DNA from: Anoxynatronum sibiricum | GTDB lineage: Bacteria > Bacillota > Clostridia > Peptostreptococcales > Tindalliaceae | Reading direction: 5' to 3' | Assembly: GCF_039414295.1 (NCBI RefSeq) | Contig: NZ_JBCITM010000019.1 | Span: 1-64,000, forward strand | DNA: 64,000 nucleotides | Shown: one piece after another, positions 15,962 to 24,727 of the stretch | How positions within the stretch are numbered: the stretch's first letter is position 1 | Layout: each line of letters begins with the position of its first letter | Program-made: the position numbers and the translations under genes | The notes under the pieces: generated by a model | What the model was told of the DNA's origin: nothing | Databases searched by the model: none | The model's input: the letters and a program-made list of their open reading frames with translations, nothing else

Positions 15962-17149
15962 TTGAATCAGGCAGAGATTGGTGTTGTCGGGGGTGGACAG
16001 CTGGGTAAAATGCTGCTCCTGGAAGGGCACCGGGCAGGACTCACCTTTGCAGTGCTTGACCCGGCAGTTGACTGCCCTGCGGGAGTGATGAGCCACCATG
16101 CCATTCAGGCGGCCTTTACCGATGAAGCAGCACTGGAAGCGCTGGCGGCTGCCAGCCGTCGTTTGACCTATGAATTTGAACATATTGATGCCAGGACATT
16201 GATGCGCCTGGAATCTTCAGGATGCCAGGTAATGCCTTCGCCGGAGACTCTGTACATGGTACAGGACAAGTTTCGGCAGAAGTCGTTTCTGGCATCTTGT
16301 CGTCTCCCCGTACCCGCCTTTATGAAGGTGATAGATGAAGCCGATGCCCGGAAGGCAGGGGAAGCTTTTGGTTATCCCTTTATGCTGAAAAGCTGCACAG
16401 GTGGTTACGACGGCAAGGGAAATGTCATGGTGAACACACCGGTGGACATACGCCGGGCCATCATCCTGCTGGAAGGAGGGGGCGCCCCTCTCATGGCAGA
16501 AAAATGCATTGACTTTCTCATGGAAATCTCTGTACTGGCTGCCCGGGACGAAGCCGGTCACCTGGCCATTTTTCCCGTGGGGCAGAACCAGCATCGGGAC
16601 AGTATTCTCCACCGCACACTGGTGCCGGCTCCCCTGCCGGCAAAGGTGCTGGAAGAAGCGGATCAGCTGGCAAGAAATACCCTGAAACAATTAAAGGGGG
16701 CGGGGATTTTTTGCATTGAAATGTTTGTGGACCGGGATTCCCGGCTCACCATCAATGAAATTGCTCCCAGAACCCACAACTCTGGGCATCACACCATTGA
16801 AAGCTGCAATATTTCCCAGTTTGGCCAGCAGCTGCGAGCCCTTATGGGATGGTCGCTTTTGCCTCCCAGGCTGTTGCGACCGGCAGTGATGATCAACCTG
16901 CTGGGGGACCCCTGTCATGCCGGTAAGCCCAGTCTGACAGGTCTGAAAGAAGCCTTGGCGCTGGGAGAGGTTCACCTGCACCTCTATGGAAAGACCGAAA
17001 GCCGTCCCGGCCGGAAGATGGGCCATGTGACGGTATTGGCCGACACGCTGGAAGAGGCCCTGCTCCTGGCCGATCAAGTGGAAGCCCTCTTGCGCATTGA
17101 AGTGATGGAGACCGCTTCGTCCACTGAAATCAAAAAGGAGGAACAATGA
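15962..17149 (+). CDS. purK: 5-(carboxyamino)imidazole ribonucleotide synthase
   Basis: 395 residues, an ATP-grasp enzyme that carboxylates AIR to N5-CAIR with bicarbonate and ATP. The N-terminal GVVGGGQLGKML loop, the central ATP-grasp KSCTGGYDGKGN (about 145-156) and NEIAPRTHNSGHHTIE (about 265-280) are diagnostic. The TTG at 15962 is chosen: GAGGAGG lies nine bases ahead and the protein then starts MNQAEIGVVGG like its homologues; an ATG at 15944 falls inside that site. It is the first gene of purKECFMNH, and its stop overlaps the purE start by 4 bp. Confidence 0.95.
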   Translation: MNQAEIGVVGGGQLGKMLLLEGHRAGLTFAVLDPAVDCPAGVMSHHAIQAAFTDEAALEALAAASRRLTYEFEHIDARTLMRLESSGCQVMPSPETLYMVQDKFRQKSFLASCRLPVPAFMKVIDEADARKAGEAFGYPFMLKSCTGGYDGKGNVMVNTPVDIRRAIILLEGGGAPLMAEKCIDFLMEISVLAARDEAGHLAIFPVGQNQHRDSILHRTLVPAPLPAKVLEEADQLARNTLKQLKGAGIFCIEMFVDRDSRLTINEIAPRTHNSGHHTIESCNISQFGQQLRALMGWSLLPPRLLRPAVMINLLGDPCHAGKPSLTGLKEALALGEVHLHLYGKTESRPGRKMGHVTVLADTLEEALLLADQVEALLRIEVMETASSTEIKKEEQ

Positions 17150-17712
17150 TGACATCAATCATGCCAACCATATCAGGGACAAAGCCCCAACAGCCCCTGG
17201 TGGGCATTATCATGGGCAGCGACTCCGACCTGCCAGTGATGCAGGAAGCTGCCGCGATTTTACAGATATTGGAAGTGCCTTATGAAGTGACCATTGTGTC
17301 AGCTCACCGTACACCGGAGCGGATGGTGGCTTACGGAAAAGAAGCCCGGGAACGGGGACTGAAGGTGATTATTGCCGGTGCCGGCGGTGCCGCCCACCTG
17401 CCGGGAATGGTGGCGTCTCTCACGCCCCTGCCGGTGATTGGAGTCCCGGTGAAAAGCCGGCAAATGAACGGGCTGGATTCCCTGTTGTCCATTGTGCAAA
17501 TGCCCGGGGGTATTCCCGTGGCCACGGTGGCCATCAACGGGGCCCGGAATGCCGGGCTGCTGGCTGCCCGCATGTTGGCCTTGGGAGATGAAACCCTCAT
17601 GGCCCGGCTGGACCACTGGATTCATCAGCAGACAGATCAGGTGCTGAAAAAAGCGGAAGCATTGGAAACTATGGGTGTTGAAGCCTTTTTGGAAGGGAGA
17701 CAGGAACAATGA
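17146..17712 (+). CDS. purE: N5-CAIR mutase (class I PurE)
   Basis: 188 residues, slightly long because of a ~17-residue leader before GIIMGSDSDLPVM. The SAHRTPERM and AGAGGAAHLPGM motifs mark a class I PurE that rearranges N5-CAIR to CAIR, consistent with the presence of purK. AAAAGGAGG precedes two adjacent ATG codons (17146 and 17149). It overlaps both neighbours by 4 bp. Confidence 0.96.
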   Translation: MMTSIMPTISGTKPQQPLVGIIMGSDSDLPVMQEAAAILQILEVPYEVTIVSAHRTPERMVAYGKEARERGLKVIIAGAGGAAHLPGMVASLTPLPVIGVPVKSRQMNGLDSLLSIVQMPGGIPVATVAINGARNAGLLAARMLALGDETLMARLDHWIHQQTDQVLKKAEALETMGVEAFLEGRQEQ

Positions 17713-18488
17713 GCGAAGTGAAACAAGGGATGGAGACTGACCTGAAAGAGATTGACCTGAAAGACATTGAGATGAGGGACATGCTGTACGAGGGAAAAGC
17801 CAAAAAAATGTTCCGCACCAATGATGAAAAACAGCTGCTGGTGGTGTATAAAGATGATGCCACTGCCTTTAACGGCGAAAAGAAAGGCACCATTCTGGGG
17901 AAGGGTCAGGTGAACTGTGAAATGTCAGCCCTGCTCTTTCGGCATCTGGAAGCCGCCGGCATCCCCACTCACCTGATTAAATCCCTGACCCCGGGTCAGA
18001 TGCTGGTGAAAACAGTCACCATTCTACCGGTGGAAGTAATCGTGCGCAACATTGCCACCGGATCCCTCAGTAAACGCCTGGGAGCAGAAGAAGGGAAAGT
18101 GCTGCCCCACCCCATACTGGAATTCTGTTATAAAAATGATGCTTTGGGCGATCCGCTGGTGAATGATGACCACATCACCGCCCTGGGGTGGGCCACGAAA
18201 GAACAGCTGGCTGTCATTCGCACCATGGCCCTAAAAGTTAATGAACTGCTGCAACCGGTCATGTTAAAGGCCGGGTTGCGACTGGTGGACTTCAAGCTGG
18301 AGTTCGGACTGTATGACGGGGAAGTGATTCTGGCTGATGAAATTTCGCCGGATACCTGTCGATTGTGGGATGCAGCAACCGGCAAAAAACTGGATAAAGA
18401 CCGTTTTCGTCAGGATTTGGGACAGGTGGAAGAAGCCTACGAAGAAGTGTTGAAGCGGCTTCGTCAGGCAGTTATGGTGGAAAGGTGA
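17709..18488 (+). CDS. purC: SAICAR synthase
   Basis: 259 residues; it condenses CAIR with aspartate using ATP. MLYEGKAKKMF, the motif that normally begins the protein, here starts at residue 25 after an acidic/lysine leader (MSEVKQGMETDLKE...). LVVYKDDATAFNGEKKGTI, VEVIVRNIATGS and LADEISPDTCRLWD are the substrate-site motifs. Overlap with purE is 4 bp. An internal ATG at about 17781 (MLYEGK) would give the usual length, so the true start is not certain. Confidence 0.96.
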   Translation: MSEVKQGMETDLKEIDLKDIEMRDMLYEGKAKKMFRTNDEKQLLVVYKDDATAFNGEKKGTILGKGQVNCEMSALLFRHLEAAGIPTHLIKSLTPGQMLVKTVTILPVEVIVRNIATGSLSKRLGAEEGKVLPHPILEFCYKNDALGDPLVNDDHITALGWATKEQLAVIRTMALKVNELLQPVMLKAGLRLVDFKLEFGLYDGEVILADEISPDTCRLWDAATGKKLDKDRFRQDLGQVEEAYEEVLKRLRQAVMVER

Positions 18489-18493
18489 GGGGT

Positions 18494-19963
18494 ATGCGTA
18501 AAGAAAACCTGTGGCAGGAAATGGTTCTGGTGGATGAGATGGACCGGCTCCATGAGGAGTGTGGTGTGCTGGGGCTCTACCAGCCCACCGATGATCACAC
18601 CGCCGAATTGTTGTATTACGGCCTCTATGCGTTGCAGCACCGGGGCCAGGAGAGCGCCGGTATTGCCGTTACCGACGGCAGCCGCACCCGATGGCATAAA
18701 GAAATGGGGCTGGTATCTGAAGTTTTTGGAGAAGGAGAACTGAAAAAGCTCACTGGCAATCGGGGCATTGGTCATGTGCGGTATTCCACCAGTGGTGAAA
18801 GTGACGTGGAGAACGCCCAACCCCTGGTGGTGCGCTACCGGGGCGGCAGCATTGCCATGGCTCATAATGGCAACCTGGTGAATGCCGGGCTCCTGCGGGA
18901 GCGGCTGGAAGACGCCGGGGTGGTGTTTCAGACCTCCATCGACTCAGAGGTGATTGTCAACCTCATTGCCCGTTACAGCAATGAAGGCATTCATCAGGCC
19001 ATTCGCCGCACCATGGATCTGGTGAAGGGTGCGTACGCCCTGGTGATCATGAATGAAGAGTGCCTCATCGGTGTTCGTGACCCCCTGGGGCTTCGCCCCC
19101 TGTGCCTGGGAAAAACCGAGACAGGCTATGTGCTGGCATCGGAAAGCTGCGCCTTCGATGTGATGGGAGCCCAACTGGTGCGGGACATAGAGCCGGGGGA
19201 AATGGTCACCATCACAGAAAAAGGGGTGTCCTCAGAAATGTATGACACCCCGGGAAAACGGGCTTCCTGCATTTTTGAATACATTTACTTTGCCCGCCCC
19301 GACAGCGTCATCGACGGTGTGGGTGTCTACCAGGCCCGGCGGAATGCCGGTCGCATTCTGGCGGGAGAATGGCCGGCGGAGGCAGACATGGTGATGGCGG
19401 TGCCTGATTCGTCCATCCCGGTGGCCCTGGGGTACGCGGAAGCTTCCGGCATTCCCTATGGAGAAGGCCTGATGAAAAACCGATATATCGGCCGCACCTT
19501 CATTCAGCCCACCCAGGCTATTCGGGAACTGGCGGTGAAGTTGAAGCTGAGCCCCATGGCACAGAACATTCGGGACAAACGCCTGGTACTCATTGACGAC
19601 TCCATTGTGAGGGGCACCACCAGCAAACGCATTGTGGAAACCTTGAAACAGGCAGGAGCCAAAGAGGTTCATGTGCGGGTCAGTTCGCCCCCCGTGGCCT
19701 ACAGCTGCTTCTTCGGCATCGATACGCCAGACCGGAACCAGCTCATCGGTGCAGTGAAAACCATTGACCAGATTCGCCGGATTATCGGAGCTGATTCCTT
19801 GGGGTACCTGAGTCCGGAAGGCCTGGTGGCTTCCATTGGAAAGCCACGTCATCAGTTTTGCCTGGCCTGCTTTGACGGTCGCTATCCCACCGAAGTGCCG
19901 GTGCAGACCGGCGGGCAGGCAGAAAACCGTTTTCAACGGCTGGAGGAGGATCATCATGAGTAA
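18494..19963 (+). CDS. purF: amidophosphoribosyltransferase
   Basis: 489 residues; the first step of purine synthesis (PRPP plus glutamine to phosphoribosylamine). Cys23 in HEECGVLGLY would become the N-terminal nucleophile after removal of a 22-residue propeptide, as in the Bacillus-type enzyme. CIFEYIYFARPDS, YSCFFGID and FCLACFDG supply the four cysteines of a 4Fe-4S cluster, which makes the enzyme oxygen-sensitive. The PRPP loop is LIDDSIVRGTTSKRIV. The ATG at 18494 has AAGGTGAGGGG ahead; GTG 18485 is an alternative. Confidence 0.96.
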   Translation: MRKENLWQEMVLVDEMDRLHEECGVLGLYQPTDDHTAELLYYGLYALQHRGQESAGIAVTDGSRTRWHKEMGLVSEVFGEGELKKLTGNRGIGHVRYSTSGESDVENAQPLVVRYRGGSIAMAHNGNLVNAGLLRERLEDAGVVFQTSIDSEVIVNLIARYSNEGIHQAIRRTMDLVKGAYALVIMNEECLIGVRDPLGLRPLCLGKTETGYVLASESCAFDVMGAQLVRDIEPGEMVTITEKGVSSEMYDTPGKRASCIFEYIYFARPDSVIDGVGVYQARRNAGRILAGEWPAEADMVMAVPDSSIPVALGYAEASGIPYGEGLMKNRYIGRTFIQPTQAIRELAVKLKLSPMAQNIRDKRLVLIDDSIVRGTTSKRIVETLKQAGAKEVHVRVSSPPVAYSCFFGIDTPDRNQLIGAVKTIDQIRRIIGADSLGYLSPEGLVASIGKPRHQFCLACFDGRYPTEVPVQTGGQAENRFQRLEEDHHE

Positions 19964-20993
19964 AATCACATATCAGGACGCGGGGGTCAACGTGGCAGAG
20001 GGGCAGCGCACGGTGGAACTAATGAAGGAAGCCGTCGCCCGCACCTTCACCCCAGGGGTGCTCACTGGCATTGGCTCTTTTGGCGCTCTGTTTCAGCCCG
20101 ATCTCACCGGCATGACAGAACCGGTGCTGGTTTCCGGCACCGACGGTGTGGGGACCAAGCTGAAGCTGGCCTTTCTCATAGACCGTCACGACACCATCGG
20201 ACGGGATTGTGTGGCCATGTGTGTCAATGACATTCTTTGCCATGGGGCCCAACCCCTCTTTTTTCTGGATTATCTGGCCACTGGCCGTTTGGAGGGAGAA
20301 AAAGCCGCTGCCATTGTGGCAGGAGTAGCCGCTGGCTGTCAGGAGGCAGGGTGTGCTTTGGTGGGGGGGGAAACCGCTGAAATGCCAGGGTTTTATCCTG
20401 AAGGGGAATATGACCTGGCCGGTTTTGCGGTTGGGTTGGCAGACCGGAAAAAACTGGTCACCGGCGAAGGCATTCAACCGGGTGATCTTCTCATCGGGCT
20501 GGCTTCCTCCGGGATTCACAGCAACGGTTTCTCTCTGGTACGCCGACTGTTGCTGGAAGAAAAAACCTATTCCCTGGATGCGGTGTTGCCGGAACTGGAA
20601 AAACCCCTGGGGGAAGTGCTCCTCACTCCCACCCGCATATACGTGAAACCGATACTTTCAGTCATGAAGCATCACCACCTGAAAGGCATGGCCCATATCA
20701 CCGGCGGCGGTTTTCATGAAAATATTCCCCGCATGCTGCCGGCGGGTTGTCAGGCAGCCATCCATCGGGGAAGCTGGCCGGTACCCCCGGTCTTCAAACT
20801 GCTGGCAGAAGCCGGCAACCTGGAAGAAGAAGATCTCTTCACCACCTTCAACATGGGTATTGGGATGGTGATTGCGGTTGCTGAAAAAGAGGCGGAACAA
20901 GTGCGGCGCGCTTTGGTGGACCAGGGGGAACAGGCGTGGATCATCGGCAAAGTGACAGCCGGCGAAAAGCAGGTGACCTTATGCAGTTCCTGA
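19956..20993 (+). CDS. purM: phosphoribosylformylglycinamidine cyclo-ligase (AIR synthase)
   Basis: 345 residues; it makes AIR from FGAM and ATP. The start MSKITYQDAGVNVAEG is typical, and GTDGVGTKLKLA, DCVAMCVNDI, GGETAEMPGFY and HITGGGFHENIPRM follow in the expected order. GGAGGAGGA precedes the ATG at 19956, which overlaps the end of purF by 8 bp. Its own end overlaps purN by 13 bp. Confidence 0.97.
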   Translation: MSKITYQDAGVNVAEGQRTVELMKEAVARTFTPGVLTGIGSFGALFQPDLTGMTEPVLVSGTDGVGTKLKLAFLIDRHDTIGRDCVAMCVNDILCHGAQPLFFLDYLATGRLEGEKAAAIVAGVAAGCQEAGCALVGGETAEMPGFYPEGEYDLAGFAVGLADRKKLVTGEGIQPGDLLIGLASSGIHSNGFSLVRRLLLEEKTYSLDAVLPELEKPLGEVLLTPTRIYVKPILSVMKHHHLKGMAHITGGGFHENIPRMLPAGCQAAIHRGSWPVPPVFKLLAEAGNLEEEDLFTTFNMGIGMVIAVAEKEAEQVRRALVDQGEQAWIIGKVTAGEKQVTLCSS

Positions 20994-21613
20994 ACATCAG
21001 CGTCTTGATTTCAGGCGGGGGCACCAATCTGGAAGCCCTGCTCCAGGCTATTGAAGCACAGAACATTCCTGCCCGGGTGGTGCAGGTGATCGCCAGTCAC
21101 CCCGATGCCTATGGCCTCGTCCGTGCTCAAAATCGAGGGATCTCCACAAAGATTCTTCCGGTGAATGAACCGGAAAAAGCCGACAAACTGTTGCTGGAAT
21201 GGCTGGAAGCGGCTGGCACCCAGCTGGTGGTGTTGGCGGGGTATCTGAAAAAAGTGCCCCTGGCGGTGGTGGCCGCATACTCCAACCGAATGATGAACAT
21301 CCACCCCTCCCTGATTCCTGCTTTTGCCGGCCCTGGCTGGTACGGCATGAAGGTGCATGAAGGGGTTTGGCAGCGGGGGGTGAAGCTTACCGGTGCCACG
21401 GTGCATTTTGTCAACGGCGAGATGGATGGCGGCCCCATTATTCTCCAGGAGGCGGTGGCCCTTTCCCATGAAGATGACCCTGCCGCCATTCAGCAAAAAG
21501 TACTGGCGGTGGAACACCGGCTGCTTCCCCGCGCAGTGAGTTTATTTGCAGCCCAAAAACTCCAGGTGGCGGGACACCGGGTAATTCTAAAAGATGAGGT
21601 GAGTCAACAATGA
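20981..21613 (+). CDS. purN: phosphoribosylglycinamide formyltransferase
   Basis: 210 residues. It formylates GAR with 10-formyl-THF. VLISGGGTNLEALL is the phosphate-binding start; the Asn/His of MMNIHPSLIPAF and the Asp of NGEMDGGPI form the catalytic triad. The ATG at 20981, inside the end of purM, is preferred over the upstream ATG 20936 because the protein then starts MQFLNISVLISGG. It overlaps purH by 4 bp. Confidence 0.95.
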   Translation: MQFLNISVLISGGGTNLEALLQAIEAQNIPARVVQVIASHPDAYGLVRAQNRGISTKILPVNEPEKADKLLLEWLEAAGTQLVVLAGYLKKVPLAVVAAYSNRMMNIHPSLIPAFAGPGWYGMKVHEGVWQRGVKLTGATVHFVNGEMDGGPIILQEAVALSHEDDPAAIQQKVLAVEHRLLPRAVSLFAAQKLQVAGHRVILKDEVSQQ

Positions 21614-23163
21614 TCAAACGCGCATTAATCAGTGTATCCGATAAAACAGGCATCGTGGAACTGGCAGAAGCCCTGCATCGCCACGGCGTGCAGCTGATTT
21701 CCACAGGAGGCACCGCCAGACTGCTGGCAGAAGCCGGGCTTCCGGTGAAAGAAGTGGCAGAAGTCACTGGATTTCCCGAGTGCCTGGACGGCCGGGTGAA
21801 AACCCTGCATCCGGTGATTCATGGGGGGCTGCTGGCCAGACGGCCTGACCCCGCCCATATGAACACCCTGGCAGAAATGCACATCGACACCATTGACCTG
21901 CTGGTGATCAACCTGTACCCCTTCAAAGAAACCATGCTGCGCCCAGGGGCAGCCTTTGAAGAGGTGATCGAGCAGATTGACATCGGCGGTCCTGCCATGC
22001 TCCGTTCTGCCGCCAAAAATCATGAGTCTGTCACCGTTCTCACCGACCCCGCAGATTACCCTCAGGTGCTGCAGGAGCTGGCTGAGACCGGGGACACCAC
22101 CTTGGCCACCCGGCGTGATCTGGCGGCCAAGGTGTTTCAGCTCACCAGCCACTATGACAGTCTCATTGCCGGATACCTCACCCGGGCGACCGGGCAGGCG
22201 GCGGAGGCAGAAGAACTTCGCTGGCCGGCAACCATGACCCTCACCTTCGAAAAAGCCCAGAATCTTCGCTATGGGGAAAACCCCCATCAGCAGGCGGCTT
22301 TTTACCGGGAGCCGGTGACCCTGCCGGGAACCCTGGCTGCGGCCCGTCAGCTTCAGGGCAAAGAACTTTCTTTTAACAACATCAACGATGCCGCCGGTAC
22401 CCTATCCCTGCTCCAGGAGTTCACAGTTCCCACCGCCGTGGCGGTGAAGCACACCAATCCCTGCGGCGTGGCTTCGGGAGAAACCATTGAAGAAGCCTGG
22501 GAAAAAGCTTATGGGGCAGATCCACTGTCCATCTTTGGCGGCATTGTGGCCTTTAACCGCCCGGTGACAGAAACCGTGGCCCAGGGCATACTGCCCATTT
22601 TTCTGGAAGTGGTCATGGCACCGGCTTTCACTCCGGAAGCCCTGCAGGTACTGGCAGCCAAACCCAACATCCGGCTGCTGGAAATCGCCGGCATTGACAA
22701 TGCCCTCCAGGGAACCCTTGATCTGAAACGAGTGCCCGGCGGCCTGCTGGTGCAGCAGGCGGACGATGCCCTCGCCAATCCTCTGGAGTTGAAAACCACC
22801 ACAGCCCTTACGGATGTCCTGGAGGAAGACCTGCGCTTCGCCTGGAAAATCGTGAAGCACGTGAAATCCAATGCCATTGTCATTGCCAAAAATCAACAGA
22901 CACTGGCAGTGGGGCCGGGACAGACCAGCCGCATCTGGGCGCTGGAAAACGCCCTGCGGAACACCACCCACGACACCCAGGGTGCTGTGATGGCCTCTGA
23001 CGCTTTCTTCCCCTTCAGTGACTGCGTGGAAACGGCGGCCCAGGCAGGAATCACAGCCATCATTCAGCCCGGCGGTTCCCAGAAAGATCAGGAATCCATC
23101 GAAGCCTGCAATCGCCACGGCATTGCCATGGCTTTCACCGGCATGCGCCACTTCAAGCATTAG
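21610..23163 (+). CDS. purH: bifunctional AICAR transformylase/IMP cyclohydrolase
   Basis: 517 residues; the last two steps to IMP. The N-terminal MGS-like cyclohydrolase domain shows RALISVSDKTG, STGGTA and GRVKTLHPVIHGGLLARR. The C-terminal transformylase has RYGENPHQ, the lysine-histidine motif AVKHTNPCGVA, and SDAFFPFSD near the end. It starts with ATG overlapping the purN stop. It is the last tightly coupled gene; 215 bp separate it from purD. Confidence 0.97.
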   Translation: MIKRALISVSDKTGIVELAEALHRHGVQLISTGGTARLLAEAGLPVKEVAEVTGFPECLDGRVKTLHPVIHGGLLARRPDPAHMNTLAEMHIDTIDLLVINLYPFKETMLRPGAAFEEVIEQIDIGGPAMLRSAAKNHESVTVLTDPADYPQVLQELAETGDTTLATRRDLAAKVFQLTSHYDSLIAGYLTRATGQAAEAEELRWPATMTLTFEKAQNLRYGENPHQQAAFYREPVTLPGTLAAARQLQGKELSFNNINDAAGTLSLLQEFTVPTAVAVKHTNPCGVASGETIEEAWEKAYGADPLSIFGGIVAFNRPVTETVAQGILPIFLEVVMAPAFTPEALQVLAAKPNIRLLEIAGIDNALQGTLDLKRVPGGLLVQQADDALANPLELKTTTALTDVLEEDLRFAWKIVKHVKSNAIVIAKNQQTLAVGPGQTSRIWALENALRNTTHDTQGAVMASDAFFPFSDCVETAAQAGITAIIQPGGSQKDQESIEACNRHGIAMAFTGMRHFKH

Positions 23164-23181
23164 GGCATGTGATGAATCAGA

Positions 23182-23214
23182 CAATCAAGCAATCAAATAA
23201 TCAAGTAATCAATT
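23182..23214. repeat. degenerate octamer repeat between purH and purD
   Basis: Four consecutive 8-bp units follow the purH stop: aatcaagc, aatcaaat, aatcaagt and aatcaatt. They may be a relic of slippage; no function is evident. Confidence 0.5.
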
Positions 23215-23378
23215 AGACAACCAAACGGGCAGTTTCTAAAGGAAGCTTCAGCCTTTTCCTGAGTAGATCTTTTTCAAAGATTCTTTAGGTGTTTCAGTTT
23301 TTTAGAAGCTTGATTCATGGGATAAAACATAAATGATGATGGATATTGGATAAAATGATGATACGAGGAGTGTCCCAC

Positions 23379-24632
23379 ATGAAAATACTGGTCATCGGCA
23401 GCGGGGGCAGAGAGCATGCCCTGGTCTGGAAACTGAAACAGTGTGCCACTGTCAGCCGTCTCTACTGCGCCCCGGGTAACCCGGGGATGGCGGCTCTGGG
23501 AGAATGTGTCCCCATCCAGGTAGATCAACTCACCGCTCTTAGGGACTTTGCCCTGGAAAAACAGGTGGACCTCACGGTGGTGGGGCCGGAGGTGCCGCTG
23601 ACATTAGGCATCGTGGATGAATTTCGCCAAGTGGGGCTGCAGATCATCGGCCCTGATGCGAAGGCCGCCAAACTGGAAGGCAGCAAATCCTACGCCAAAG
23701 ACTTTATGATGAAATACGGTATACCCACCGGACGCTACGAGAAAGCCTTTACCATGGAAGAAGCCTTGTACTTGCTGCAGGATTTCTCCCTGCCCGTGGT
23801 CATCAAGGCCGACGGCCTGGCTGCCGGCAAGGGGGTGCTCATCTGTCAGACGCCGGATGAAGCCCGCCAGGCAGTGGTGGACATTCTGGTGAACCAGGTC
23901 TTCGGAGAGGCCGGCAGTCATCTGGTGATTGAAGCGTTTTTGGAAGGCACTGAAACATCAGTGCTCTGCTTTGTGGATGGCGAAACCATTCTTCCCATGG
24001 CCAGTTCTCAGGACCATAAACGTATCGGCGACGGTGACACCGGCCCCAACACCGGCGGCATGGGGACCTACTCCCCCAACCGGGTGTATACCAATGCCAT
24101 GGCCCGGCAAGTGAAAGAAAAAATCCTCATTCCCACCCTTCGGGGTATTCAGCAGGAGAAGATGGACTTTCGGGGCATCCTTTTTGTGGGCCTCATGATC
24201 ACTCAGGAGGGCCCCAAGGTGCTGGAATACAACGTGCGCTTTGGCGACCCGGAAACCCAGGTGGTGATTCCCCGGCTGAAAACAGATCTGTGCACGGTCT
24301 TCAGCCAGATGCTGAACAGGAACCTGTCGCGTCTTCATCTGGAATGGAAGCCGGAAGTGGCAGTGTGTGCGGTGCTGGCTTCCGGAGGCTACCCGGGCGA
24401 CTATGCAACGGGTATTCCCATTTCCGGTCTGGATGAAGTGGCGGAGGATATACTTGTTTTCCATGCGGGAACCGGAATGGACGCAGAGCAACTGGTTACT
24501 GCCGGGGGACGGGTGCTGAACGTAACGGCCCTGGCTCCCACGGTTGACGAGGCCCGGGAAAAAGTTTACAATGCAGTGGAGCGTATCACCTTTGAAGGAA
24601 AGACCTGCCGCCGGGATATTGGACTGACTTAA
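23379..24632 (+). CDS. purD: phosphoribosylamine-glycine ligase (GAR synthetase)
   Basis: 417 residues, an ATP-grasp enzyme for the second step of purine synthesis. Start motif MKILVIGSGGREHALVWKL; the ATP-grasp core has VIKADGLAAGKGV, SSQDHKRIGDGDTGPNTGGM and EYNVRFGDPETQ. The ATG at 23379 has CGAGGAG ahead; the ORF is open to 23346 without support. It lies 215 bp after purH and probably belongs to the same regulon, with its own or read-through transcription. Confidence 0.97.
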   Translation: MKILVIGSGGREHALVWKLKQCATVSRLYCAPGNPGMAALGECVPIQVDQLTALRDFALEKQVDLTVVGPEVPLTLGIVDEFRQVGLQIIGPDAKAAKLEGSKSYAKDFMMKYGIPTGRYEKAFTMEEALYLLQDFSLPVVIKADGLAAGKGVLICQTPDEARQAVVDILVNQVFGEAGSHLVIEAFLEGTETSVLCFVDGETILPMASSQDHKRIGDGDTGPNTGGMGTYSPNRVYTNAMARQVKEKILIPTLRGIQQEKMDFRGILFVGLMITQEGPKVLEYNVRFGDPETQVVIPRLKTDLCTVFSQMLNRNLSRLHLEWKPEVAVCAVLASGGYPGDYATGIPISGLDEVAEDILVFHAGTGMDAEQLVTAGGRVLNVTALAPTVDEAREKVYNAVERITFEGKTCRRDIGLT

Positions 24633-24727
24633 AAGATGCCAGGGGTTGAGGCGGTGATTGCTGCCGCTTGAAACCATGGGCATGGTCCTGGAGCGACGGT
24701 GTTTCCTCAAAAGAGAGGAGATCATCC

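Noticed and set aside
23220..23345. Terminator after purH
   Set aside because: Several A/T tracts and a partial ggaa/ttcc stem occur, but no stem of useful length stands before a T run.
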